A DNA stretch of 17,498 nucleotides. Origin: Clostridia bacterium (GTDB lineage Bacteria > Bacillota > Clostridia > UMGS1810). Shown here one piece after another: positions 1 through 4,250 of the stretch. Location: assembly GCA_016293435.1 (NCBI GenBank), contig JAEDEG010000051.1:1-17498 (forward strand), given 5' to 3'. The notes beneath the pieces are model-generated. The model made no database searches, had not been told where the DNA came from, and saw only the letters and a list, made by a program, of their open reading frames with translations. Made by a program: the position numbers and the translations under genes. Position 1 is the stretch's first letter, and each line of letters starts with the position of its first letter.

Positions 1-17
1 GAGCCAAGACCACACAA

Positions 18-40
18 AATACAGTATTATATATTGTATT
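18..40. promoter_or_regulatory. AT-rich dyad resembling the operator before the lysin gene
   Basis: An inverted repeat has arms AATACAG (18-24) and TTGTATT (34-40), with one G-T pair and a 9-nt centre. The arm ATACA and the 9-nt spacing match the larger dyad at 11748-11778, so both could bind the same regulator. That link is inference from similarity only. Confidence 0.35.
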
Positions 41-71
41 AATGATGTGTCTGCAGTAAAACACGCCAAAC

Positions 72-90
72 AAGCGGACTATGTCCGCTT
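72..90 (-). terminator. Intrinsic terminator closing the minus-strand operon
   Basis: A perfect 8-bp stem, AAGCGGAC with GTCCGCTT, has a 3-nt loop. On the minus strand it begins inside the stop codon of the 54-residue gene and is followed by a T-rich tail (TTGTTT). It is the last element of the leftward operon seen here. Confidence 0.6.
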
Positions 91-253
91 ATTCCTCAAT
101 TTTTGGATTTATGCCGGCAACCTTGCAAAAGTGATCGAAAGACGATTTAGGCACAAATTGAGAGCATATAACACGCCCGTTATAGTACTGATCTATTGTA
201 TACCCTGGAACGCCTTGAAAGTTGCACGGCTTCGCAATAAAACCATTTTGCAT
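89..253 (-). CDS. Small hypothetical phage protein (54 aa)
   Basis: I do not recognise the family. The ATG at 253 follows AAGGTGG at the usual distance, and the same ribosome-binding module precedes other genes of this operon, which decides the start. The protein begins MQNGFIAKPC and ends PKIEE. It has three cysteines (positions 10, 30 and 43) but no CxxC pair, and no membrane segment or signal peptide. It is the last gene of the leftward operon, and its stop codon overlaps the terminator stem. The good ribosome binding site, fitting position and AT-rich codons make it a credible gene of unknown function. Confidence 0.62.
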   Translation of the reverse strand: MQNGFIAKPCNFQGVPGYTIDQYYNGRVICSQFVPKSSFDHFCKVAGINPKIEE

Positions 254-271
254 AAAATCACCACCTTATCA

Positions 272-469
272 CTATTTTTGACATTTCCGGCGGCCTTGCC
301 GTGTGCAATCTGTTTTTATTTGGAGATGCACAAGCTCCAACAATTCAAGCCGTGCGCATGGTTGCGCCGTTGCTCTGTTCCATCGCCTATTATGCCGGCG
401 TGGCATGGAGATATTACAGCATCCCCAAAAACTGCCACAATAACGGCATAAAAGCCGATTTTCACGCAT
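272..469 (-). CDS. Uncertain Cys-rich small ORF (65 aa)
   Basis: This frame opens with ATG at 469 and ends with TAG at 272, right before the ribosome binding site of the next gene, as expected in this operon. The product is rich in Arg and Cys and holds a CxxC (CRYCGS) near the N-terminus and Cys residues near the C-terminus, which could suggest a zinc ribbon. Against it: there is no ribosome binding site before the ATG, the DNA is much richer in GC than the neighbours, and another minus frame (316-507, possible GTG start) is also open and looks equally protein-like. The stretch also holds several hairpins, for example TTGGAG/CTCCAA, so it may be non-coding or structured RNA instead. Confidence 0.28.
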   Translation of the reverse strand: MRENRLLCRYCGSFWGCCNISMPRRHNRRWNRATAQPCARLELLELVHLQIKTDCTRQGRRKCQK

Positions 470-511
470 TGCAAACAATTAGAATATAAATGATTGACAA
501 ATAACAAAACA

Positions 512-524
512 GGCTAATATAGCC
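512..524 (-). terminator. Short hairpin followed by T-rich tract
   Basis: On the minus strand a 5-bp stem GGCTA/TAGCC with loop TAT is followed by TGTTTTGTT. It is a weak intrinsic terminator or attenuator candidate lying after RNA element A. Confidence 0.3.
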
Positions 525-548
525 GTTTGCGTTGCGTTATTGCGGAAT

Positions 549-603
549 TACCGCCGCAGGAATCGAACCCACGCAAGCCGAAGCAAGGGCGCCAGCCGCG
601 GCA
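549..603 (-). ncRNA. tRNA-like intercistronic RNA element A
   Basis: In RNA sense, an outer stem UGCCGC/GCGGUA (598-603 with 549-554) encloses a 24-nt middle part and a T-arm-like hairpin CGUGGG, loop UUCGAUU, CCUGCG (555-573). The 7-nt loop fits the tRNA T-loop consensus, and the T-arm runs straight into the 3' strand of the outer stem, as in the tRNA acceptor/T-arm stack. No D arm or anticodon arm of normal size is present; the middle can form only GCC/GGC around an 8-nt loop. It lies in the gap after the 105-residue gene. Confidence 0.5.
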
Positions 604-625
604 AAAAGGGCAGATATACCGCCCT
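603..625 (-). terminator. Weak intrinsic terminator after the 105-aa gene
   Basis: On the minus strand, stem AGGGC/GCCCT is followed by TTTTT. The stem is only 5 bp with a 9-nt loop, so termination is probably partial. Its T run is adjacent to the outer stem of RNA element A. Confidence 0.35.
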
Positions 626-941
626 AAATGCTTTTTAATGTTTCGGCAAAAAGTAAGAGCATGTCAAGTTCACTTTTCTCGTAATCAATTAATAGTTGCC
701 ATCCTTCTGGCTTTTTGCTTTTCTCTTTTTCTGCTTTATACTTTGTTATGTTATTTTTGCACAACTCCGAAATGCTCAAACAATGGTTCAATACTTCCAC
801 AAGAGTTCCGCAACGGTCGACAGATACGCCGAAAATAGAATCAAATTCTTTCTGTGTTCCGTACATATAAAAATCATCGCTTACTTTTACAAGCTTAAAT
901 TCTCCGCCCATTCCGTGGCGTGCAGTTGCTAAAATTTCCAT
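624..941 (-). CDS. Hypothetical phage protein (105 aa)
   Basis: No family is recognised. ATG at 941 follows AAGGAG at a good distance; this gene uses AGGAG rather than the AGGTGG seen before its neighbours. The product begins MEILATARHG and ends in a helix-rich, charged tail (residues about 65-105, many Lys, Glu and Leu) that could form a short coiled coil. The N-terminal part looks like a small alpha/beta fold. There is no signal peptide or membrane span. It lies between RNA elements B (upstream) and A (downstream) in the leftward operon. A regulatory or host-takeover role would be typical for such genes but nothing in the sequence shows it. Confidence 0.75.
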   Translation of the reverse strand: MEILATARHGMGGEFKLVKVSDDFYMYGTQKEFDSIFGVSVDRCGTLVEVLNHCLSISELCKNNITKYKAEKEKSKKPEGWQLLIDYEKSELDMLLLFAETLKSI

Positions 942-984
942 ATTTTCAACACTCCTTTATATTAAATTTGCCCCAAAAGGGAAA

Positions 985-1032
985 TCCGCCGCAGGGCTTC
1001 GAACCCTGCCGACCGCCTGAACGGATGACGGA
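985..1032 (-). ncRNA. tRNA-like intercistronic RNA element B
   Basis: In RNA sense, outer stem UCCGUC/GGCGGA (1027-1032 with 985-990, one U-G pair) encloses a mini-hairpin CCG/CGG (6-nt loop) and a T-arm-like hairpin GCAGGG, loop UUCGAAG, CCCUGC (991-1009). The T-arm abuts the outer stem. It starts 5 nt after the stop codon of the 53-residue gene. It shares with element C the stretch UAAUUCUU after the stop, GGUCGGCAG, GGUUCGA and GGAUUU, while the stems differ by compensating changes. Confidence 0.6.
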
Positions 1033-1037
1033 AAGAA

Positions 1038-1199
1038 TTATAAAAAAATCTCTATTTTGCCGGCGTTTGATTCTGCAAGGACAACACCCGGACGAACAAC
1101 AGAAATATAACCATTTACAGTTTTTTCGATTTCTTCATCTGTGTAATATGGTTGCAATGCTTCCCTTGTGTATTCCTTTGCTTCTTCTAATGTCATCAT
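1038..1199 (-). CDS. Small acidic hypothetical protein (53 aa)
   Basis: ATG at 1199 follows AGGTGG with an 8-nt gap; a second ATG directly after it at 1196 is possible. The product begins MMTLEEAKEY. It is acidic in its first half, predicted helical over about residues 3-30, then strand-like (YISVVRPGVV, residues 31-40). No family is recognised, and there is no membrane segment or metal motif. Its stop codon is followed after 5 nt by RNA element B, and element C lies upstream. Open frames on the opposite strand here are shadows without ribosome binding sites. Confidence 0.7.
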   Translation of the reverse strand: MMTLEEAKEYTREALQPYYTDEEIEKTVNGYISVVRPGVVLAESNAGKIEIFL

Positions 1200-1249
1200 A
1201 ATAAATACCACCTTTCACTTTTTATAATCATATCCCTACTGGAACAAAT

Positions 1250-1294
1250 CCACATCCCGGAGTCGAACCGGGCAAAGCTGCCGACCAGATGCGG
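1250..1294 (-). ncRNA. tRNA-like intercistronic RNA element C
   Basis: In RNA sense, outer stem CCGCAU/AUGUGG (1289-1294 with 1250-1255, one G-U pair) encloses a mini-hairpin CUG, loop GUCGG, CAG (1278-1288) and a T-arm-like hairpin CCCGG, loop UUCGACU, CCGGG (1256-1272). The loop fits the tRNA T-loop consensus. It begins 6 nt after the stop codon of the 70-residue gene and is the closest relative of element B. Confidence 0.6.
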
Positions 1295-1300
1295 GAAGAA

Positions 1301-1513
1301 TTACAAACCGATAAAAATGCAAAAGTCTTTTACTTGTTCATTATTTAATGCTATATGTTCCGGCATATTGTGAATATTTCTATATTCTGTGTGCTTCTTA
1401 TCAATCCAAAACATAAAATCATAATTTTTTATTTCTTCGCCGTCCTTGATGTTAAAAGTCTTTAGATATGCCAATAAATAAGGGTTTTTAATCTTTTTCT
1501 TGTCAATTATCAT
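1301..1513 (-). CDS. Hypothetical phage protein (70 aa)
   Basis: The ATG at 1513 is preceded by AAAGGTGG at 7-8 nt; upstream in-frame codons fall inside this binding site, so the shorter start is preferred. The protein is basic at the N-terminus (MIIDKKKIKN) with aromatic residues in the middle (YDFMFW), and has no clear membrane span, signal or known motif. It sits between element D upstream and element C downstream. Its AT-rich codons match the neighbours. Function unknown. Confidence 0.75.
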   Translation of the reverse strand: MIIDKKKIKNPYLLAYLKTFNIKDGEEIKNYDFMFWIDKKHTEYRNIHNMPEHIALNNEQVKDFCIFIGL

Positions 1514-1556
1514 AAAATTACCACCTTTCAATTTTTATTGTCCTCTTATGAGGTAA

Positions 1557-1606
1557 AGCAAGGGAGCGGAACCGACCCGCCCCTCTAAAAGCCTTTCTTT
1601 CTTGCT
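1557..1606 (-). ncRNA. Three-stem intercistronic RNA element D
   Basis: In RNA sense, perfect outer stem AGCAAG/CUUGCU (1601-1606 with 1557-1562) starts one base after the stop codon of the 122-residue gene. Inside are a mini-hairpin AAAG, loop AAAGG, CUUU (1588-1600), then UAGA, then a 7-bp hairpin GGGGCGG, loop GUCGGUU, CCGCUCC (1563-1583, one G-U) that abuts the outer stem. The layout equals elements B and C, but the 7-nt loop is not of the UUCGA type, so the architecture rather than the tRNA-like loop is the shared property. Confidence 0.55.
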
Positions 1607-1607
1607 G

Positions 1608-1976
1608 TTATGCTGTAATTCTTTCGAATATGTCTATTGTTTTTTCTGCTTCTGATCTCTTTCTGTCGCTCCAATATCCGCGGCGCTTACTCTTTAACGC
1701 CTTTTCTGCTGCTTTCTTGCTGTTAATTCCAACGCTTGCGGCTTTTCTTAATGCCTTTACTTCTTCAACGCTTAACTTAATCGCTTTTATTGTATCCGGG
1801 TTTATTTCGAAATTGTCTTTGTCTCCTGGGTGTAAATCTTCGCATATTGGAATATATTCATCATCGCCCATGTTGCCGCCAATGTTCCAAACAAAGAAAC
1901 CTGAAGGAATCTTTCCAACTACTTCATAAATTCTTAATTTTCCGAATGTGTCTTTTGTTGTTATTGTTTTCTTCAT
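1608..1976 (-). CDS. Hypothetical phage protein (122 aa)
   Basis: ATG at 1976 follows GAAAGGTGG and is preferred to an in-frame GTG inside that binding site. The N-terminal half (MKKTITTKDTFGKLRIYEVV...) looks like beta strands with a WNIGG turn. The C-terminal half (about residues 65-122) is helical and very basic (KKAAEKALKSKRRG), which would suit binding to nucleic acid. No family is recognised and no catalytic motif is visible. It is the third gene of the leftward operon, between elements E and D. A DNA- or RNA-binding role is only a guess from charge. Confidence 0.78.
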   Translation of the reverse strand: MKKTITTKDTFGKLRIYEVVGKIPSGFFVWNIGGNMGDDEYIPICEDLHPGDKDNFEINPDTIKAIKLSVEEVKALRKAASVGINSKKAAEKALKSKRRGYWSDRKRSEAEKTIDIFERITA

Positions 1977-2012
1977 AATTACCACCTTTCACCTTTCTTT
2001 TGTTGTCGGTCT

Positions 2013-2072
2013 GCCATCATCAGAGCCGGGAGACCATCCACCGGCTGACGCTCCGACTTGGAGCGTTTCGGC
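2013..2072 (-). ncRNA. Possible intercistronic RNA element E
   Basis: Directly after the stop codon at 2073-2075 the RNA can form an outer stem GCCG/UGGC (one G-U), a strong hairpin ACGCUCC, loop AAGUC, GGAGCGU (2048-2066), and a second hairpin AGCCGG/CCGGCU with an 11-nt loop (2024-2046). The two inner hairpins are solid. The 4-bp outer stem is weak, so membership of the element family is uncertain. Confidence 0.38.
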
Positions 2073-2234
2073 TTATTTGCTTATATATTTTCTGTATCTT
2101 TTGGTGTGTTGCCACAAGTACCAAAGAGAGCGAGCAGAATACATTTCAGCACATTTTTTTATTTCCTCATATGTCAAATTTTTTCCGTTCTCAACTGCCA
2201 TTAAAAATATCATATCTAATTTTCTTGTATCCAT
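2073..2234 (-). CDS. Small basic hypothetical protein (53 aa)
   Basis: ATG at 2234 follows a full AGGAGGTG that overlaps the stop codon of the gene before it, so the two genes are translationally linked. The product begins MDTRKLDMIF and ends KRYRKYISK. It looks all-helical with a Trp/Tyr-rich, basic C-terminal half. Residues about 20-45 (LTYEEIKKCA...) could be a helix-turn-helix-like or short DNA-binding segment, but no family is recognised. It is the second gene of the leftward operon and is followed by RNA element E. Confidence 0.75.
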   Translation of the reverse strand: MDTRKLDMIFLMAVENGKNLTYEEIKKCAEMYSARSLWYLWQHTKRYRKYISK

Positions 2235-2247
2235 ATATTTACACCTC

Positions 2248-2391
2248 CTACAAATTAACTATTTCTTCAATCTGTGAAAGCTTGCAATACTCTTCACATT
2301 CTGCCTTGCGTGGGCACTTGCTGCAATTGTTTTCATAAGTGCCACAAACAGCTTCTAAAATTTTCTCTAATTCGATTATTCTCTCTTTCAT
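2248..2391 (-). CDS. Small Cys-rich protein, possible zinc binder (47 aa)
   Basis: ATG at 2391 follows GGAGGT. It is the first gene of the leftward operon. The product has a helical start (MKERIIELEKILEAV), then five cysteines at residues 16, 23, 26, 32 and 36 with spacing C-x6-C-x2-C-x5-C-x3-C. This suggests a small zinc-binding fold; a [4Fe-4S] site is possible but less likely. No known family is assigned. The 11-nt stretch between its stop and the next ATG carries the next ribosome binding site, so the pair is likely co-translated. A role in transcription control is plausible but not shown. Confidence 0.75.
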   Translation of the reverse strand: MKERIIELEKILEAVCGTYENNCSKCPRKAECEEYCKLSQIEEIVNL

Positions 2392-2425
2392 GGGTTATAC
2401 CTCCGTTTATTGTCTTGCTCTGCTA

Positions 2426-2478
2426 TCCACCAAACGACCAGCGCCGAGCTAGTCAACGCCAACCGCTTGTAGCGTGGA
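2426..2478 (-). ncRNA. Structured leader RNA element F
   Basis: In the leader of the leftward operon the RNA can form outer stem UCCAC/GUGGA (2474-2478 with 2426-2430), a mini-hairpin GCU, loop ACA, AGC (2465-2473), and a 7-bp hairpin GACUAGC, loop UCGGC, GCUGGUC (2436-2454, one U-G). It is a three-stem fold like elements B-D but with wider spacing and no UUCGA loop. It lies between the predicted start of transcription and the first ribosome binding site, so it could affect expression of the operon. Confidence 0.42.
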
Positions 2479-2506
2479 ATTGTCAAAGCGTTATTTACTT
2501 GTTGAT

Positions 2507-2512
2507 ATTATA
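2507..2512 (-). promoter_or_regulatory. -10 box of the leftward operon promoter
   Basis: A perfect TATAAT reads on the minus strand, 116 nt before the first gene of the operon. The -35 is poor; TTTACA lies about 20 nt upstream and the operator-like motif at 2514-2530 fills the space between, which suggests repression by occlusion. Confidence 0.45.
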
Positions 2513-2513
2513 A

Positions 2514-2610
2514 TACACGATAATAGATAGAATGTAAATATACACAATACACAAAAATAGACTATTCATAATTGTGTTTATTGTAATATTTGCTACACAA
2601 TAATAGACAT
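2514..2610 (+). repeat. Repeated operator-like motifs in the divergent control region
   Basis: Three related copies lie between the divergent promoters: TACACGATAATAGATAG (2514-2530), ACACAAAAATAGACTAT (2549-2565) and TACACAATAATAGACAT (2594-2610). The shared core is ACA, two variable bases, then AATAGA or close to it. The first overlaps the leftward promoter and the third ends at the -35 box of the rightward promoter. They are likely binding sites for the adjacent HTH protein; that is inference. Confidence 0.55.
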
Positions 2611-2638
2611 TGACATTTTGAAAAAAATCTACTATCAT
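2610..2638 (+). promoter_or_regulatory. Promoter of the HTH regulator gene
   Basis: A consensus -35 TTGACA (2610-2615) and a -10 TATCAT (2633-2638) are separated by 17 nt. Transcription would begin about 20 nt before the HTH start codon. The third operator-like motif touches the -35 box, which suggests autoregulation. Confidence 0.7.
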
Positions 2639-2664
2639 ATATCAATAGAAAGGAGTTGATTTTT

Positions 2665-2919
2665 TTGAGCGGAACAATAAACAAAAGACCGTATGGGGAG
2701 AATGGTATAATAGACTTTTCCAGGCTTTGGGAACTGATGGAAAGAAAGGGCTACAATAAGCAGTGGCTGAAAAATAACGGGATACATTCAAATACGGTCG
2801 CAAAGCTTACAAAAAATGAAAATGTAACTTGTGAAGTATTGGCGAATCTGTGCAATCTGCTTAATTGCCAGCCGTGGGAGATAATGGAATATAAAAGGAA
2901 AACAAATGCACAAAAATAG
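2665..2919 (+). CDS. Cro/CI-type HTH transcriptional regulator (84 aa)
   Basis: The protein is a compact helix-turn-helix of the XRE/Cro type. Residues about 18-75 run through a first helix (SRLWELMERKG), then NKQWLKNNGIHSNTVAKLTK (recognition region) and a C-terminal scaffold LANLCNLLNCQPWEIMEY typical of the HTH_26 branch. TTG at 2665 is taken as start because AGGAG (2651-2655) lies 9 nt before it; an earlier in-frame TTG touches the binding site. It likely binds the repeated motifs that flank the gene and sets the balance between the leftward operon and rightward transcription. At 84 residues it lacks the oligomerisation and cleavage domain of a full CI, so it is Cro-like in size. Confidence 0.82.
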   Translation: MSGTINKRPYGENGIIDFSRLWELMERKGYNKQWLKNNGIHSNTVAKLTKNENVTCEVLANLCNLLNCQPWEIMEYKRKTNAQK

Positions 2920-2949
2920 ACTATCTACATATACACGATAATATACTAC
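2910..2949 (+). repeat. Two further operator-like motifs downstream of the HTH gene
   Basis: CACAAAAATAGACTATC (2910-2926, overlapping the end of the HTH gene) and TACACGATAATATACTAC (2932-2949) repeat the motifs at 2549-2565 and 2514-2530. The regulator gene is thus bracketed by likely binding sites on both sides. Confidence 0.48.
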
Positions 2950-2954
2950 ATGTT

Positions 2955-3127
2955 GACAGACTCCGAGAAGAGCAGAAGGGCGAGCTTCTACGTCGGATCT
3001 GGAAGAGTGGCAGGCGCAGATCTGGAAGCCGGATGTGTTGGGCCTGAATCTATTTCAAGGGTTATTAGGTCTTTTAAGTAAATATAACTTGACCACATCC
3101 AATCAATTAGATATAGTCAATATATAA
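2955..3127 (+). pseudogene. Remnant of a small gene with a frameshift
   Basis: Two reading frames join into one protein-like sequence. The frame from 2955 reads DRLREEQKGELLRRI, and the frame from about 2996 reads DLEEWQAQIWKPDVLGLN and on to TAA at 3125-3127. Neither has a start codon with a ribosome binding site. The shift falls near 2994-2998. A 43-codon ATG frame (2950-3081) also crosses the region but has no binding site and an unlikely composition. It may be a decayed gene tail; programmed frameshifting or a sequencing error is possible. The family is not recognised. Nothing else is seen between 2950 and the terminator. Confidence 0.4.
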
Positions 3128-3163
3128 GCCAACCAACGATATATATATTTGGTTGGCTTTTTT
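3126..3163 (+). terminator. Strong intrinsic terminator after the regulator region
   Basis: An 11-bp perfect stem AAGCCAACCAA/TTGGTTGGCTT (3126-3136 with 3149-3159) is followed by TTTTTT. It separates the regulator unit from the next gene. Confidence 0.87.
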
Positions 3164-3206
3164 ATGTATTTTAATTACACTTACAGAAAGGAGATATATA
3201 TAATAT

Positions 3207-3923
3207 ATGGATATGGATAGAGGAGATTTATTGAATCAGATAGATATATATATACAGGAGTTTTGTAGCGAGCACAATATTGACGACATGAGCACTGAGC
3301 CACAATCCAAATGGTACGCAGCGCTTACCTTCGTGCGCTGGAACCTATTTCCAACCAAGGATATATTAAAGCTACATAAACCACTTGAAGGATATGTTAA
3401 TAATGATAATATTGACAGTGTAATGTATAATATTAATAAATCTAATTGTAATTCGTATGATTTCGATTTATTAGATAATATTGCAGATATATATATATAT
3501 TTATGTGATGTGTATAATAAAGGTTGTACAATATATGGATATGCTCAGTTGACCGGAATAAATGAAGATACTATTTCATACTGGGGGATGGGAGAGGCTA
3601 AGCTAAGCGATTCGAGTTGCAATTTACATAAAAAACTCAAAACCGCATATGAAAATAGCCTCGAATCCAAACTCTGGAGCAACAAGAATCCGGTCGCACA
3701 TATGGCGATTGCTAACAAGAAATTCGGCTGGAATATGCCAGGAGTGAGAGACGGCGGAAGCGTTCGCGCTTTAACTGCTGCCGAATTACCGCAGTTGAAT
3801 TGCACGGAAACCATAGACAATTCAAACAATACAATAGATCTAACAGAGCAAACCACTGTTAGAAGTGTATCCAAAAATTCAGACAATTCGAAAGCCAGTA
3901 AAATCAAGGGCTCAGAGGATTAG
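3207..3923 (+). CDS. HTH phage protein, putative terminase small subunit (238 aa)
   Basis: ATG at 3207 follows AAAGGAGA at a rather long distance (about 12 nt); a second ATG two codons on is possible. The middle part (residues about 95-135: IYLCDVYNKGCTIYGYAQLTGINEDTISYW) looks like a helix-turn-helix. It is followed by a segment with NPVAHMAIANKKFGWNMPG and then LTAAELPQL. I recall similar tails in proteins encoded near the terminase of Clostridia phages, sometimes called small terminase subunits; this is memory, not a search. The last 40 residues are Asn/Ser/Thr-rich and probably disordered. The large subunit lies 5.6 kb downstream rather than adjacent, so the assignment is provisional. As a gene it is secure. 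Confidence 0.72.
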   Translation: MDMDRGDLLNQIDIYIQEFCSEHNIDDMSTEPQSKWYAALTFVRWNLFPTKDILKLHKPLEGYVNNDNIDSVMYNINKSNCNSYDFDLLDNIADIYIYLCDVYNKGCTIYGYAQLTGINEDTISYWGMGEAKLSDSSCNLHKKLKTAYENSLESKLWSNKNPVAHMAIANKKFGWNMPGVRDGGSVRALTAAELPQLNCTETIDNSNNTIDLTEQTTVRSVSKNSDNSKASKIKGSED

Positions 3924-4010
3924 CAATATGTTATAATTGCGGAAAACGTGGGTTTTGCGAATAAATACAAAGCTATTGTCAAATTGTGTGAACAATATAA
4001 ACAATATTAG
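3924..4010 (+). other. Open in-frame extension after the TAG of the putative small terminase
   Basis: After TAG (3921-3923) the same frame stays open for 28 codons to a second TAG (4008-4010) and reads as plausible protein (IIAENVGFANKYKAI..., LCEQYKQY). There is no ATG with a ribosome binding site. It may be a former C-terminus cut off by a stop mutation, the end of a lost small gene, or a read-through tail. The phage uses TAG as an ordinary stop elsewhere, so recoding is unlikely. Confidence 0.3.
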
Positions 4011-4121
4011 CATGTAATACATGTGAGTGCTAACGATGGAGCATGGACCCGGGGGAGGGGGTGTAAATAGATCACCCACACGCCCCTATTAAGCCCCCAA
4101 AACACTTTTTAAATTAAAAAG
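4007..4121. other. GC-rich island with inverted repeats in the gap 3924-4250; possible packaging (cos) region
   Basis: The gene gap 3924-4250 holds a hairpin TTAGCA/TGCTAA (4007-4033), a G run then C-rich block (ACCCGGGGGAGGGGGTG at 4047-4063; CACCCACACGCCCC at 4073-4086) that can pair with each other, a CCCCC at 4093-4097, and a dyad CTTTTT/AAAAAG (4105-4121). The island stands out sharply from the AT-rich surroundings. GC-rich sites near the small terminase gene are typical of cos regions in Gram-positive phages. The assignment is inference. Confidence 0.32.
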
Positions 4122-4135
4122 CCCCATAAATCTAC

Positions 4136-4164
4136 TTGAAACATCAAATAACAGCTGATATACT
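4136..4164 (+). promoter_or_regulatory. Promoter for the MazG operon
   Basis: TTGAAA (4136-4141) and TATACT (4159-4164) are 17 nt apart, about 85 nt before the MazG start codon. It is the only clear promoter in the gap and probably drives the MazG gene, the three small genes and the tRNA. Confidence 0.7.
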
Positions 4165-4250
4165 AAACGTATCTAATAATTCAACATTTCTAAACTTCGG
4201 ATGAAATTCCCAACTAATGATTAAAAATTTAATATTCAGGAGATATGTGT

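Noticed and set aside
549..603. Element A as an ordinary tRNA on the minus strand
   Set aside because: The T arm is tRNA-like, but there is no anticodon arm of 5 bp and 7 nt within the right distance. The same holds for B and C.
549..1294. The intercistronic folds as integron-like attC sites between gene cassettes
   Set aside because: The array of small genes with folded spacers and a tyrosine recombinase elsewhere recalls an integron, but I see no GTTRRRY/RYYYAAC boxes, no integron-type insert in the recombinase, and the genes share one promoter and contain an overlapping pair.
920..1929. Plus-strand ORFs over the left arm (for example 920-1201, 1630-1929)
   Set aside because: They are shadows of the minus-strand genes, which have good ribosome sites and sensible products; the plus-strand frames have neither.
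2950..3081. A 43-codon ATG frame as a gene
   Set aside because: It has no ribosome binding site and an unlikely Ser/Arg/Gly-rich product, while the two other frames join into a better protein-like sequence.
3921..4010. TAG recoded to an amino acid in this phage
   Set aside because: Several confident genes end in TAG (for example 16468, 17087 and the 105-residue gene at 624), and the only clear tRNA has anticodon UUG, not CUA.
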